A DNA stretch of 64,000 nucleotides from Methylobacterium sp. WSM2598 (lineage in GTDB: Bacteria > Pseudomonadota > Alphaproteobacteria > Rhizobiales > Beijerinckiaceae). How positions within the stretch are numbered: position 1 is the stretch's first letter; every line of letters starts with the position of its first letter. The translations under genes and the position numbers were made by a program. Location: the NCBI RefSeq assembly GCF_000379105.1, contig NZ_KB900609.1, positions 4,431,031 through 4,495,030 on the forward strand. The letters run 5' to 3'. Positions 16,660 through 25,239 of the stretch are shown here, in pieces. The notes beneath the pieces were generated by a model. It was not told the DNA's origin. It worked only from the letters and a program-made list of their open reading frames with translations, and did not search any database.

Positions 16660-19147
16660 CGCCTCCCTCGAACAGGTCCGCGGTGATGACGTAGACCCGC
16701 TGGCCCGCCTTGTAGGGCGTGCGTTCGGAGCGCTGCATCTTGCCCTGCGGATCGCGCTTGAGCATGCCGCGATCCGCCAGAAACCGAGCAGTCGCTACCG
16801 GATCGAGGCCGGCGCACACCTCGGCCTTCCAAGACTCGGGCAGGACGAGCCACTCCCGTTCGCTGCCCTTTCCGCGCCGCCAGCCCATGCGGTTGGAGAC
16901 CGGCCTATCGTCATCGTCATCGTCATCGTCATCATCGTGGTCGTCCATCGGTTCGAACCGGCTCTCGCCGTGCGCCTCCATGCAGCGCCGCACTTGCGCG
17001 ATCGCCTCGCGCACCTCCGCGGGCTCGGACCCACCACGAGCAGCGATCCAGTTGGCGAGCGCCTTCGCGGCGGCTGCGGCGGCCTCGCCCTTCTCCCAGG
17101 GCACGATGCCGAACATTGATGCCAACTCGCCGGCTGCAGCGATGAGGCCGAGGCGGGACGCGGCGCGCCTGACCTGACCGTCGGCATCGGGCGGGAGTTG
17201 CTCAGCCACGAACTGGTCGACGATCTTTCTGACGTCGCGCGCCATCTTCTCGTGGCCTTCCGCGAAGAGTGCCCGCACGAAGGCGGGACCCGCGGTGCCA
17301 TAAGCACCGACAGCCGCGTCCTTGATTGCGTCGGCGAGGCGGGCTGGATCTCCTTCCTCACCCGCGTGATCGAAGGTGCCGAAGCCCTGTCCCGCATCGG
17401 CCGGGATGTCGAGGAGGCGTACCGCCTGACCCGCATAGGCCCGGCGATGGCGGTCCTCGCTGATCTTGGCGGGCATCGGGATCTCGCCCGTCGAGAGCGT
17501 CAACACCCGCCACGTCATCGGGCTGCGGATCGAGCCGTCCCGTGCGGAGCGGCCTTTCCCCACGCCGGAGGCGAGCTGGTACACGGCGGCTGCCGCGTCG
17601 CGCCCCTCGGCCACACCGATCTCGTCCAAGCACAGCAAGGTGTCTGTCACGATCGCGGCGGTGGCTTCCTGCGCGTTCGCCGTGGCGCGCCAGGATCGAA
17701 CGAAGCCCGGGTCGGTCGAGCCACGCCCCCAGACGCTCGCGGCCGCTCGCAGCGCTGTCGTCTTACCCTTGCTCGACTGGCCATAGAGGTTGATGCCGCC
17801 GCCTTCGCCGCCAACGAGGTGCACGAGCGGACCGGCCAGGGCCGTGGAGATCGCCAGCATCAGCCGGCTGTGCCCGGCCGAGAGCTGACCGACACCACCC
17901 CGCCAGTCATCGAGCGTGCCACGCGAGGAGTACGGCGCGGCGGCGCCGCCGGCCAGCACCACCGTCTCGCGCGCTGGCTGCCCGATGACCTGCTCGGGCA
18001 GCACGAAGACGTTCTGGTCCGCGACTGTGTGCCAACCCGTGCGGGTCACGGTGGTGACCCTGGCGTCCACCCTCACCCGGTTGAGATAGTCGGCGAGGTG
18101 CTGTCGCCCGTTGCGGGCCACGGTCAGACCGCGGATAGCGAGCTCGGCTGCGAGCGCGCCCGGCTCGGCGTGGAGCGCCGCGTCGGAGACGGGGTACTCG
18201 TGGCGGCGCCCGTCCGGATCCCGCCAGCGCAACCAGCGCGCCCAGCCGTGTCCCTGCGGGTCCCGGGCACGCCCGATCACCTCGAAGGACCCTGCGCACC
18301 AGATCTCCTCGATGGTGCGTTTCTCACCCCGGCCTTTTGGGACTTCGACGGTCAGCCCGTCCGAGTTCATGTGGAAGTTGTCGAACGAGATGTAGGCCGG
18401 CGCCGGTTCGATCTGCCCGACGTGGGAGAGGACTGTCTCGTGCAAGCGCTGCGGCTCCCAGCCCTCGGCCAGAGCATCTGCCACATCCCACCCTTCGGGA
18501 ACTTCGCGCGCGCCGCCGGCAGGAACACGAGCCGCAAGCGCTCGTGCATCCACGAGCGTAATGGTGCCGGCGCCAATCGCGTCCAGCTCCGCCATGACCT
18601 CGCGGGCGTATCCGTCACCCGGCTTGTCGCAATCCGGCCAGACTAGCACCGGCCGGCCCGCGAGCGGGCGCCAGTCGGCCGTGCGCGCCGCCATGGCGCC
18701 GCCGCTGGAGGTGATCACGACCGAGTGCTCGAACACCTTGCGGGCAGCGTCGGCGGCCTTCTCGCCCTCGACCACGACCACGCTGGCGTGCGGCTTGGCC
18801 GCGAGCAGATCCAAGCCGTAGAGCGGTCGCGGCTTGGGCCAGGACTTCCAGCGCCAGCGCGGGCCGCCATTCTCGCGCCAGAGTGTCAGCGGGCAGAACT
18901 CCTTACGGCCGCCCTCGCGGTCGAAGCGCAGCACGTGGCCGATTAGCCGGCCCCCGGCATCATGGTAGGCCCAGGTGCTCGACGGCGCGCCGAAGCTGGG
19001 GTGCCGGAGCGATGGTGTTGGGGTGCCGCCCGGCACGGGCATGACGATCTGACCGGCTTCGTGCTGCCGGTTGCTGTCGTCGCTGTCGCTCTGCTCCAGG
19101 TCCGGCGGGAGCGCGAGATCGCGCGCGAGGTCGTCGAGGGAGGCCAT
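16646..19147 (-). CDS. Toprim plus DUF927-type replication helicase of an integrative element
   Basis: An 833-residue protein. Residues about 30-240 form a primase-like/Toprim region (VVVVEGEKAADAA and VLVWPDCDKPGDGYA carry the acidic Toprim residues). Residues about 270-650 resemble DUF927 helicases, with a Walker A (NLYGQSSKGKTTAL) and Walker B (TLLCLDEIG). A ten-Asp run near residue 740 precedes a C-terminal winged-helix-like segment. Such proteins replicate satellite-type elements after excision. The start ATG 19147 overlaps the upstream stop (TAATG); an earlier in-frame start runs into that gene. Confidence 0.82.
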   Translation of the reverse strand: MASLDDLARDLALPPDLEQSDSDDSNRQHEAGQIVMPVPGGTPTPSLRHPSFGAPSSTWAYHDAGGRLIGHVLRFDREGGRKEFCPLTLWRENGGPRWRWKSWPKPRPLYGLDLLAAKPHASVVVVEGEKAADAARKVFEHSVVITSSGGAMAARTADWRPLAGRPVLVWPDCDKPGDGYAREVMAELDAIGAGTITLVDARALAARVPAGGAREVPEGWDVADALAEGWEPQRLHETVLSHVGQIEPAPAYISFDNFHMNSDGLTVEVPKGRGEKRTIEEIWCAGSFEVIGRARDPQGHGWARWLRWRDPDGRRHEYPVSDAALHAEPGALAAELAIRGLTVARNGRQHLADYLNRVRVDARVTTVTRTGWHTVADQNVFVLPEQVIGQPARETVVLAGGAAAPYSSRGTLDDWRGGVGQLSAGHSRLMLAISTALAGPLVHLVGGEGGGINLYGQSSKGKTTALRAAASVWGRGSTDPGFVRSWRATANAQEATAAIVTDTLLCLDEIGVAEGRDAAAAVYQLASGVGKGRSARDGSIRSPMTWRVLTLSTGEIPMPAKISEDRHRRAYAGQAVRLLDIPADAGQGFGTFDHAGEEGDPARLADAIKDAAVGAYGTAGPAFVRALFAEGHEKMARDVRKIVDQFVAEQLPPDADGQVRRAASRLGLIAAAGELASMFGIVPWEKGEAAAAAAKALANWIAARGGSEPAEVREAIAQVRRCMEAHGESRFEPMDDHDDDDDDDDDDRPVSNRMGWRRGKGSEREWLVLPESWKAEVCAGLDPVATARFLADRGMLKRDPQGKMQRSERTPYKAGQRVYVITADLFEGGDDGR
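16906..16946 (-). repeat. GAT/GAC trinucleotide run encoding poly-Asp
   Basis: About a dozen GAT/GAC triplets encode ten consecutive aspartates in the replication protein. Pure triplet runs slip easily in replication, so length polymorphism is expected; frame is always kept. Confidence 0.85.
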
Positions 19148-19455
19148 TAGAGTGGCTCCAAGTTCAGGGAGAGGAAGGTCGCGAGGTGCCGGGCGGCATC
19201 GATCTGCCGGACGCCGTAGCGCCACGCGACGAGCGAGATCAGGTCGCCACCACGGTCCCCGGTGGCGAAGTCGGCCCAGCGGCCGGTGCGCAGGTTCACC
19301 TTGAACGAGCCGGGCCGGGTGTCGGCCCGCCTCGGGTTCAAGACGACGTACTCCGTGCCGACCACCTTGCCGCCGGGCAGGATTCGGCGGCAGATGGCTT
19401 CGGCATTGGTGAGCGCCGCGGCGGCGATGGACTTGAAGTTGAGACGCGCACTCAT
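19147..19455 (-). CDS. Primase-like zinc-finger-fold protein (CHC2-like, cysteines lost)
   Basis: A 102-residue protein with the typical end of a CHC2-like primase N-domain: PGSFKVNLRTGRWADFATGD followed by GGDLISLVAWRYG. The zinc-binding cysteine/histidine set is not evident apart from one Cys near residue 22. It abuts the Toprim/DUF927 gene, so the two likely form a split primase-helicase. The ATG overlaps the stop of the preceding small gene by four bases. Confidence 0.7.
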   Translation of the reverse strand: MSARLNFKSIAAAALTNAEAICRRILPGGKVVGTEYVVLNPRRADTRPGSFKVNLRTGRWADFATGDRGGDLISLVAWRYGVRQIDAARHLATFLSLNLEPL

Positions 19456-19652
19456 GCGCGTCTCGCGTTCATGAGGAACTCCAGATCCTGAAGAGCTTGG
19501 GCGAGCTCCCGGCTGATGTTCTGGCGCTGCACGCTGCCCTGGATCTGGATTTCGGCCGGTACTTGCTTTATGTTGGAGAGGTCAGCTGATCTACAGACAC
19601 TTTCCAGAGCCCCCGCCGTTGCCTCGGCGGGGGTTTCGATGTTTTGGGGCAC
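19452..19652 (-). CDS. Small island protein
   Basis: A 66-residue polar protein (MPQNIETPAEATAGALESVC...) ending in a helix (ELAQALQDLEFLMNARRA). It overlaps the primase-like gene by four bases (ATGA) and lies six bases after the excisionase-like gene, placing it firmly in the island operon. No motif is recognised. Confidence 0.6.
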   Translation of the reverse strand: MPQNIETPAEATAGALESVCRSADLSNIKQVPAEIQIQGSVQRQNISRELAQALQDLEFLMNARRA

Positions 19653-19658
19653 GGCCAG

Positions 19659-19850
19659 TTACGCTCCCCGCCGCTCGAGGGCGGGGAGGCGGTCGAGCCA
19701 GTTATGCAGGTCATCCGCGGTGATGAGGGTGCGCCGACCGAGCTTCTTGGCCTTGAGGCGCTGGGCAGCGATCTCGGCGTAGATGGTGGTGCGGCCGGCC
19801 CCAGAGATCTGGACGACCTCCGCGATGGTGTGCGCGCGCTTCTCGGACAT
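19659..19850 (-). CDS. Excisionase/AlpA-like helix-turn-helix protein
   Basis: Sixty-three residues forming one MerR-type winged helix: HTIAEVVQISGAGRTTIYAE, then AAQRLKAKKLGRRTLITADDL. This is the usual excisionase-family (HTH_17) pattern in which residues ahead of LGRR and the LIT..DL strand contact DNA. Position between the integrase side and the replication genes suggests it controls excision and switches on replication, as AlpA does in P4-like elements. Confidence 0.8.
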   Translation of the reverse strand: MSEKRAHTIAEVVQISGAGRTTIYAEIAAQRLKAKKLGRRTLITADDLHNWLDRLPALERRGA

Positions 19851-19940
19851 GTGAGTGCTCCTGAACGTGGCCGGGCAATCCGGCGTTCAGGAGCACGGTA
19901 GTGGACTGCCTCAGCACACCTGTGAGGACGCGCCCAGAAA

Positions 19941-20471
19941 TCAAGTTTCCTCGTCGAGCTCGTTGGTGTGGTCGGGCTCGTCGGCTCTCAGAACAGCACG
20001 AAACTCTTCCACACACGCGCGAACCCGCCGTGGGGTGACACGAACTCCGAACTCCTTGGATGCCTCCTCAGCAAGGGCCTTAAGTACATCGTTCCGAAAG
20101 CGATAAGGGCGTTTAGGGATGAGCCCAACCCTTCTTGCGCCTCCAAACACATTGTGAATTTGGTCCTGCAAATCCAGATAAGCCTCATCTATGGTATGAT
20201 CACCGTCGCCAATACCCACCCCCTCGATTCTCCTCTTGAGATAAGTTTGATATTTAGCGGAGCCCTTTTTTGCCATGACATAGCTATCGATTGTCTCTGA
20301 ACATTCGTGGACCTTTTCAAGTACTCCGCCCTCACCGTACAGTTTGTCGTTTGTCTTTTGGTTTTTCAGATCAAATACGCGGCGCTCGTAGCGGGTAAAA
20401 AGCGTAAATCTTTGATCAATATCCAAAATCTCTTTGCGACCCGCGCCCTCTCTTCTGCCGCCATGGCCCAT
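19941..20471 (-). CDS. Low-GC hypothetical protein directly downstream of the integrase
   Basis: A 176-residue protein with an N-terminal GHGGRREGAGRK motif, a basic glycine-rich leader often seen in small terminase-like or DNA-binding phage proteins, then a charged helical body. The start ATG 20471 has GGAGGGG six bases upstream and lies one base after the integrase stop, so the genes are translationally coupled. GC is well below the neighbours. Function unknown; it occupies an accessory slot where elements often carry cargo. Confidence 0.65.
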   Translation of the reverse strand: MGHGGRREGAGRKEILDIDQRFTLFTRYERRVFDLKNQKTNDKLYGEGGVLEKVHECSETIDSYVMAKKGSAKYQTYLKRRIEGVGIGDGDHTIDEAYLDLQDQIHNVFGGARRVGLIPKRPYRFRNDVLKALAEEASKEFGVRVTPRRVRACVEEFRAVLRADEPDHTNELDEET

Positions 20472-20472
20472 G

Positions 20473-21648
20473 TCACACCCCTCCACCACAGTAGAGCTCC
20501 CACTCCTCCATCAGCTTGCGGCGCTTTTCCAGCGCATCACCGCGCCTGTAGGCTCGTTCGGTCGCATCCCCAACCACGTGTGCCAGCGCCGTTTCGGCGA
20601 TCTCGCGCGGGTACGACGTGCGCTCACCCGCCCAGTCCCGGAACGAAGAGCGGAAGCCATGGACGGTGTACGGCACCTGCATTCGCCGCAGCAGCATCTC
20701 CATCGCCATCACCGAGAGAGGACGGTCCCGCTTCTGGCCGGGGAAGACGTACTCGCCTGTCCGCACCGCCTCCACGTGGTCCAGGATCTCCAGCGCGCGA
20801 GAGGTGAGGGGAACCCGGTGCTCCCGACCTGCCTTCATCCGCTCTGCCGGAACGATCCAGACCTTCGCTTTGCGATCGATCTCGCCCCAGCAGGCCCCCA
20901 GCACCTCTCCTGACCGCGACGCGTTCAGGATGCAGAACTCAAGGGCGAGTGCTGCGACAGCCTCGCGCTCTCGCAGGGCCCCGAGGAACGCCGGCACGTC
21001 CTCGAACGGCATGGCCGCGTGGTGCCCGCGCATGAGCTTGCGGCGAGCGGGCAACAGTTTGTCGAGGTGGCCGCGCCAGCGCGCCGGGTTCTCGCCCGTG
21101 CGCAGGCCCTTCGCCTTGGCGGCGTCCAGAACGCGCTCGATCCGTCCCCGCAGCCGCGAGGCAGTCTCGCTCTTAGCCTGCCAGATCGGCTCCAGCACCG
21201 CGAGCAAATCGTCGGTGCCAATCGCCTCGACCGGCATGGAGCGCAGCGGCGCGGCGTAGTTGGTGAGCGTCATGGCCCACTGTGCCCGATGCTTCTCATT
21301 CCGGAAGCCAGGCGACAGGTCCGCCACGACCTTGTCGGCGAAGGCGCCGAAGGTGACGAGGGCCGCCTCATCCGATTTAGCAGCCCGCCGCTGCTCTATC
21401 GGGTTGCGTCCTGACTTGACGAGCCGGCGCGCCTCAGATGCAGCTTCACGCGCCTCGGCGAGTGACACGGTTGAGACGCCACCCAGGCCCATCTCCTTCA
21501 GCTTGCCTTGCCAGCGAAACAGGAAGAGCCAGCGCTTGGCGCCGCTGGGGTCAACGATGAGGTAGAGCCCGTCACCGTCTGCGTGGCGGCCGGGCTTGGT
21601 GATGGTTGCGACTGAGCGGGCGCTCAGCCTTTTCACTGGACGGGCCAC
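20473..21648 (-). CDS. int: P4-type tyrosine integrase with DUF4102 arm-binding domain
   Basis: A 391-residue integrase. Residues 1-90 are the DUF4102 arm-binding domain (GLYLIVDPSGAKRWLFLFRW, GLGGVSTVSLAEARE) and residues ~200-380 the catalytic domain. Visible catalytic residues include Arg in NASRSGEV, HGFRSSFRDWA (His and Arg) and the C-terminal ERAYRRGDALEKRR with the nucleophilic Tyr. Translation appears to begin at GTG 21648. The protein integrates and excises the island, usually at a tRNA 3' end; a candidate core lies 140 bp away. Confidence 0.9.
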   Translation of the reverse strand: MARPVKRLSARSVATITKPGRHADGDGLYLIVDPSGAKRWLFLFRWQGKLKEMGLGGVSTVSLAEAREAASEARRLVKSGRNPIEQRRAAKSDEAALVTFGAFADKVVADLSPGFRNEKHRAQWAMTLTNYAAPLRSMPVEAIGTDDLLAVLEPIWQAKSETASRLRGRIERVLDAAKAKGLRTGENPARWRGHLDKLLPARRKLMRGHHAAMPFEDVPAFLGALREREAVAALALEFCILNASRSGEVLGACWGEIDRKAKVWIVPAERMKAGREHRVPLTSRALEILDHVEAVRTGEYVFPGQKRDRPLSVMAMEMLLRRMQVPYTVHGFRSSFRDWAGERTSYPREIAETALAHVVGDATERAYRRGDALEKRRKLMEEWELYCGGGV

Positions 21649-21676
21649 CCCAACTCACCCCAACATTCACCCCAAC
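21646..21676 (-). promoter_or_regulatory. Three GTTGGGGTG iterons at the integrase start
   Basis: CACCCCAAC occurs at 21646-21654, 21656-21664 and 21668-21676 (spacing 10 and 12). Directly repeated boxes beside an integrase start are typical arm-type binding sites of the integrase N-domain or of the excisionase, and would allow autoregulation. Confidence 0.5.
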
Positions 21677-22299
21677 GCGTGACACGGATTGTAGCGAACA
21701 GGGGCGGACGTTGGAAGACAAGCTGGGAGACAAGCCACTGATTTTTCAGGCTCTCGTGAACGATGCTGGACGTCGATGAACCATAGTATGGCGGACTCCG
21801 TCTCCGCCAAGCCTCAAGCGCAAGGCTTTGAACGAAGGTGTTTTTCGGTGCGCTGACCCGAATTGTCACCTGAATCAACGGCACGGTGCCGACGCTCCCG
21901 CCTGCCAGCGCCCTGGACCGCGGCCTCCTGGCACGCCGTCGGAATAGCCACCGTCGAACCAAGCCGCTGCGCGGCGACGCGGCTCGCTGACCACCTCTCA
22001 AGGAAGCGGATGTTCCACACCCTCGGGGCCGGGCCGCTGATCGCAGCGGCCCGGACCTGAACGCCCCGCGCCCCAGCCCTCCGCAGGGCGCGCCCGTGCC
22101 CCGCCGGCAGAAAGCCACCTCGCACAGATCGCGGCATCGGCCTCCGCCATGCTGCACCGAGATCCAAAGCGCGCGGCCGAGCCGCCGCGGCCGGTCGGCC
22201 GTCGGTTCACCGAAGCGTGTTCGGCCGCCCGGGTCGGCGCCGCGCGCTCCCGCTCTAGATGCTCGGCGCCATGCAACCATGCCGAGAGGAATGCTCCGC
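21677..22299. other. Boundary region between island and chromosome
   Basis: No gene is supported in these 620 bases. It contains the candidate attachment core at 21794-21809, then ordinary GC-rich chromosomal DNA leading to the ribosome site of the aldo/keto reductase gene. Confidence 0.5.
21789..21809 (+). other. Candidate attachment site (tRNA-Ser-like 3' end)
   Basis: The segment GACTCCGTCTCCGCCA (21794-21809) looks like the last part of a tRNA-Ser: CGTCTCC acceptor strand, G discriminator and CCA. It is also the right arm of a perfect inverted repeat TGGCGGA/TCCGCCA. P4-type integrases recombine at such 3' ends. No second copy was spotted in the window, so the opposite end must lie to the left or be decayed. 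Confidence 0.4.
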
Positions 22300-23205
22300 A
22301 TGATGCCGACCCGCCGTGCCGTGCTCGCCGGAGCGGCCGCCTGCCTCGCGCCGGCGGTGGGCCGCGCCGAGGCCGCGCCGCTGCTGCGGCGGCCGATCCC
22401 CGCGACGGGCGAAGCGGTGCCGGTGATCGGGATCGGCACGTCGCGCCGCTACGACGTCGCACCGTTGCCCGACGCCGTGGCCCCCTTGCGCGAGGCCGTG
22501 AGCCGCTTCGTCGATCTCGGTGGGCGGGTGATCGACACCGCGCCGGATTACGGCCGGGCGGAGGAGGTGCTGGGCGTCATCCTCTCGGAGGAGACGCTTC
22601 GCGACAAGGTGTTCCTCTGCAGCAAGGTGGCGGCGGAGGGAACCGAGGCGGGGCGCGCCCAGATCGCGCGCTCGTTCCGGCGGATGCGCACCGAGACCAT
22701 GGATCTGATCGCGGTGCACAACCTCATCGACGCGGACACGCAGCTCGCGGAGCTGCGGCGGCTCAAGGACGCCGGGCGCATCCGCTACCTCGGCGCGACG
22801 ACCTGGGTCGAGCGCCAGTACGGCGACCTGGAGGCCCTGATGCGGCGCGAGCGCCTCGACGTGATCCAGGTCAACTACGCCATCGACGCGCGCCAGGCCG
22901 CCGAGCGCATCCTGCCGCTCGCGCGCGACCGGGGCGTCGCCGTGATGGTCAACGTGCCCTTCGGCCGCGAGCGGCTCTTCTCCCTGGTGCGCGGCCGTGA
23001 GCTGCCCGCCTTCGCGGCCGAGTGCGACTGCGCGTCCTGGGCGCAGTTCTTCCTCAAATACGTCCTCTCGCACGAGGCGGTGACCTGCCCGGTGCCGGGC
23101 ATGGCGCAGGCCCGCTACGTCGAGGACAACCTCGGGGCCGCGCGCGGCCGCCTTCCTGACGCAGCGCAACGCCGCACGATGGAGGAGTTCATCGATGGCC
23201 TCTGA
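22300..23205 (+). CDS. Aldo/keto reductase with Tat signal
   Basis: A 301-residue protein. The N-terminus MMPTRRAVLAGAAACLAPAV carries a twin-arginine export signal; the remainder is an AKR barrel with the Asp-Tyr pair in IDTAPDYGRAEE, a downstream Lys in FLCSKVA, and the His in LIAVHNL. Periplasmic NADPH enzymes are unusual, so the cofactor may be bound before export. AGAGGA lies nine bases before ATG 22300; ATG 22279 is an alternative. The end overlaps the next gene by 11 bases. Confidence 0.82.
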   Translation: MMPTRRAVLAGAAACLAPAVGRAEAAPLLRRPIPATGEAVPVIGIGTSRRYDVAPLPDAVAPLREAVSRFVDLGGRVIDTAPDYGRAEEVLGVILSEETLRDKVFLCSKVAAEGTEAGRAQIARSFRRMRTETMDLIAVHNLIDADTQLAELRRLKDAGRIRYLGATTWVERQYGDLEALMRRERLDVIQVNYAIDARQAAERILPLARDRGVAVMVNVPFGRERLFSLVRGRELPAFAAECDCASWAQFFLKYVLSHEAVTCPVPGMAQARYVEDNLGAARGRLPDAAQRRTMEEFIDGL

Positions 23206-23914
23206 CCCGAACCGTCGCGCCGTGCTCACGCTTGCCGCGGTCGGCGCGCTCGCGGGCGCGCTGCCGGCCCGCGGCCAGCCGCAGAAGATGCCGGTCGGGG
23301 TGATCGGGGCGGGCAACATCGGCAGCACCATCGGAGGATTGTGGATCAAGGCGGGGCACCCGGTGCTCTTCGCCTCGCGCCACCCGGAGGAACTGGCGGA
23401 TCTCGTGAAGGAGCAGGGGCCGCAGGCCAAGGCCGGCACCGTCGCGGAGGCGCTCGCCTTCGGCGGGGCGGTGCTGCTCGCCGTGCCCTACAAGGCCTAT
23501 CCGGACCTCGGGCGGGACTACGCGCGGGCCCTCGCGGGCAAGATCGTGCTCGACGCCGGCGATGCCACGCGGGCGCGCGACGGCGATCTCGCGGCGGAGG
23601 CCGAGGAGCGGGGCATCGGGGCGACCTCGGCGAAGTACCTCCCCGGGGCGCGGATCGTGCGGGCGTTCAACGCGGCGAACTCCAAGGTCTTTCGAACGAA
23701 CGCCCACCGCTCCGGCGGACTCATGGCTGTGCCGCTCGCCGGCGACGACGCCGAGGCCGTGGCGGTGGCCGAGGGTCTCGTGCGCGATGCCGGCTTCGAC
23801 CCCGTGGTGGTCGGCCCGCTCGACGCGGCCAAGCGCTTCGCGATGGGGAGCCCGGGCTTCGGCCTCGACGTCACCGCCGCCGAGGCGCGCAAGGCCTTCG
23901 GACTCGTCCCGTGA
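23195..23914 (+). CDS. NADP-binding F420-reductase-like protein with Tat signal
   Basis: A 239-residue protein beginning MASDPNRRAVLTLAAVGALA, a second twin-arginine signal, followed by a Rossmann domain (VGVIGAGNIGSTIG, then LFASRHPEEL typical of NADP specificity, and VLLAVPYKAY). The family is the NADPH-dependent F420 reductase/pyrroline-reductase-like coenzyme-binding group. It overlaps the upstream reductase and its TGA overlaps the next start (GTGA). The pair may be an exported redox module of unknown substrate. Confidence 0.8.
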   Translation: MASDPNRRAVLTLAAVGALAGALPARGQPQKMPVGVIGAGNIGSTIGGLWIKAGHPVLFASRHPEELADLVKEQGPQAKAGTVAEALAFGGAVLLAVPYKAYPDLGRDYARALAGKIVLDAGDATRARDGDLAAEAEERGIGATSAKYLPGARIVRAFNAANSKVFRTNAHRSGGLMAVPLAGDDAEAVAVAEGLVRDAGFDPVVVGPLDAAKRFAMGSPGFGLDVTAAEARKAFGLVP

Positions 23915-25239
23915 GGAGGGACGCGACACCCGCGACGAGCGGCCTCGGCGCGCAGGCGCCGGGCTGGCTGCGGCGGCTGATCGACGTGCGCCCCGGGGAG
24001 ACGTCGGCCCTGGCCTGGTCCTGGCTCTACATCTTCTCGATCCTGTCCTCGTACTACGTGATGCGGCCGATCCGCGACCAGATGGGCCTCGCAGGCGGGC
24101 TGGAGAACCTGCCCTGGCTGTTCACCGCGACGCTGCTCGGCATGCTGACGCTCAACGTGCCCTTCGCGTGGCTGGTGCGCACCCTGCCGCGCGCGCGCTT
24201 CGTGCCCCTCACCTACCGCTTCTTCGCCCTCAACATCCTCCTGTTCGCGGGCGCCATCGCGCGCGCGGAGGGCGAGCAGGTGGTGTGGATCGGGCGGGCC
24301 TTCTTCGTCTGGCTGTCGGTCTTCAACCTGTTCGTCGTCTCGATCTTCTGGGCGACGATCGTGGACGTGTTCGACACCGAGCAGGGCAAGCGGCTGTTCG
24401 GCTTCATCGCGGCGGGCGCGACGCTCGGGGCCATCGCGGGCTCGGCGTTCACGGCGGTGCTGGCGCGGGACGTGCCGACCGCCGTGCTCCTCCTGGCTGC
24501 GGCCCTCCTCCTGGAGGTCGCGGTGTTCAGCATGCGCGGGCTCGCGCGGCTCTCGGACGCGCTGCACCGGCGGTCGGGCGCCGGCACGCAGGCCATCGGC
24601 GGCAGCGTGACGGCGGGCATGACCCGCGCGCTGCGCTCGCCCTACCTCCTGGCGATCAGCCTGATCCTGCTGCTCTACTCCATCACCTCGACCTTCCTGT
24701 ACTTCGAGCAGGCGGGGATCGCCAAGCGCAGCTTTCCCGACCGCGGGGCGCAGACCGCCTTCTTCGCCAGCGTCGACTTGGCGGCGAATGCGCTGACGCT
24801 GGGCATCCAGTTCTTCCTCACCGGGCGCATCGTGCGCCGGATCGGGGTTGGTCCGACGCTCGCCATCCTGCCGACCGTGACGCTCATCGGCTTCGCGGTG
24901 CTGGCGCTGGCCCCCACGATCGCCGCCGTGGTGGTCTTCAACGTGCTGCGGCGCGCCGCGAACTTCGCGGTCGCCAAGCCCACGCGCGAGGTGCTGTTCA
25001 CCGTCCTCGACCGGGAGGACCGCTACAAGGCCAAGAGCTTCATCGACACGGTGGTCTACCGGCTCGGCGACCAGGTCGGCGCGTGGTCGTACGACCTGAC
25101 AGGTCTCGCCGGCCTCAGCCCCGCAGCGCTGCCGCTCATCGCGGTTCCGCTCTCCCTGATCTGGCTCGGTGCCGGACTCTGGCTCGGGCAGCGGCAGGAG
25201 ACGCTGGCGCGCAGGCGGGATGCCGTGGAGCCTCGCTGA
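23911..25239 (+). CDS. ATP/ADP-carrier-like (NTT/MFS) transporter
   Basis: A 442-residue membrane protein with about 12 helices. The opening SWLYIFSILSSYYVMRPIRD and the WATIVDVFDTEQGKRLFGFI loop are characteristic of bacterial members of the ATP:ADP antiporter (TlcC-like) branch that occur in free-living bacteria. These are probably not nucleotide exchangers, and the ligand is unknown. It starts with GTG 23911 overlapping the upstream stop by four bases. Translational coupling of all three genes suggests one function. Confidence 0.78.
   Translation: MRRDATPATSGLGAQAPGWLRRLIDVRPGETSALAWSWLYIFSILSSYYVMRPIRDQMGLAGGLENLPWLFTATLLGMLTLNVPFAWLVRTLPRARFVPLTYRFFALNILLFAGAIARAEGEQVVWIGRAFFVWLSVFNLFVVSIFWATIVDVFDTEQGKRLFGFIAAGATLGAIAGSAFTAVLARDVPTAVLLLAAALLLEVAVFSMRGLARLSDALHRRSGAGTQAIGGSVTAGMTRALRSPYLLAISLILLLYSITSTFLYFEQAGIAKRSFPDRGAQTAFFASVDLAANALTLGIQFFLTGRIVRRIGVGPTLAILPTVTLIGFAVLALAPTIAAVVVFNVLRRAANFAVAKPTREVLFTVLDREDRYKAKSFIDTVVYRLGDQVGAWSYDLTGLAGLSPAALPLIAVPLSLIWLGAGLWLGQRQETLARRRDAVEPR

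Noticed and set aside
21789..21809. A tRNA-Ser gene
   Set aside because: Only the acceptor 3' strand and CCA are recognisable; no anticodon, D or T arms precede it. Kept only as an attachment-site candidate.
22096..22299. N-terminal extension of the aldo/keto reductase
   Set aside because: It would place ~60 Arg/Pro-rich residues before the twin-arginine signal; the ribosome site just before 22300 marks the real start.
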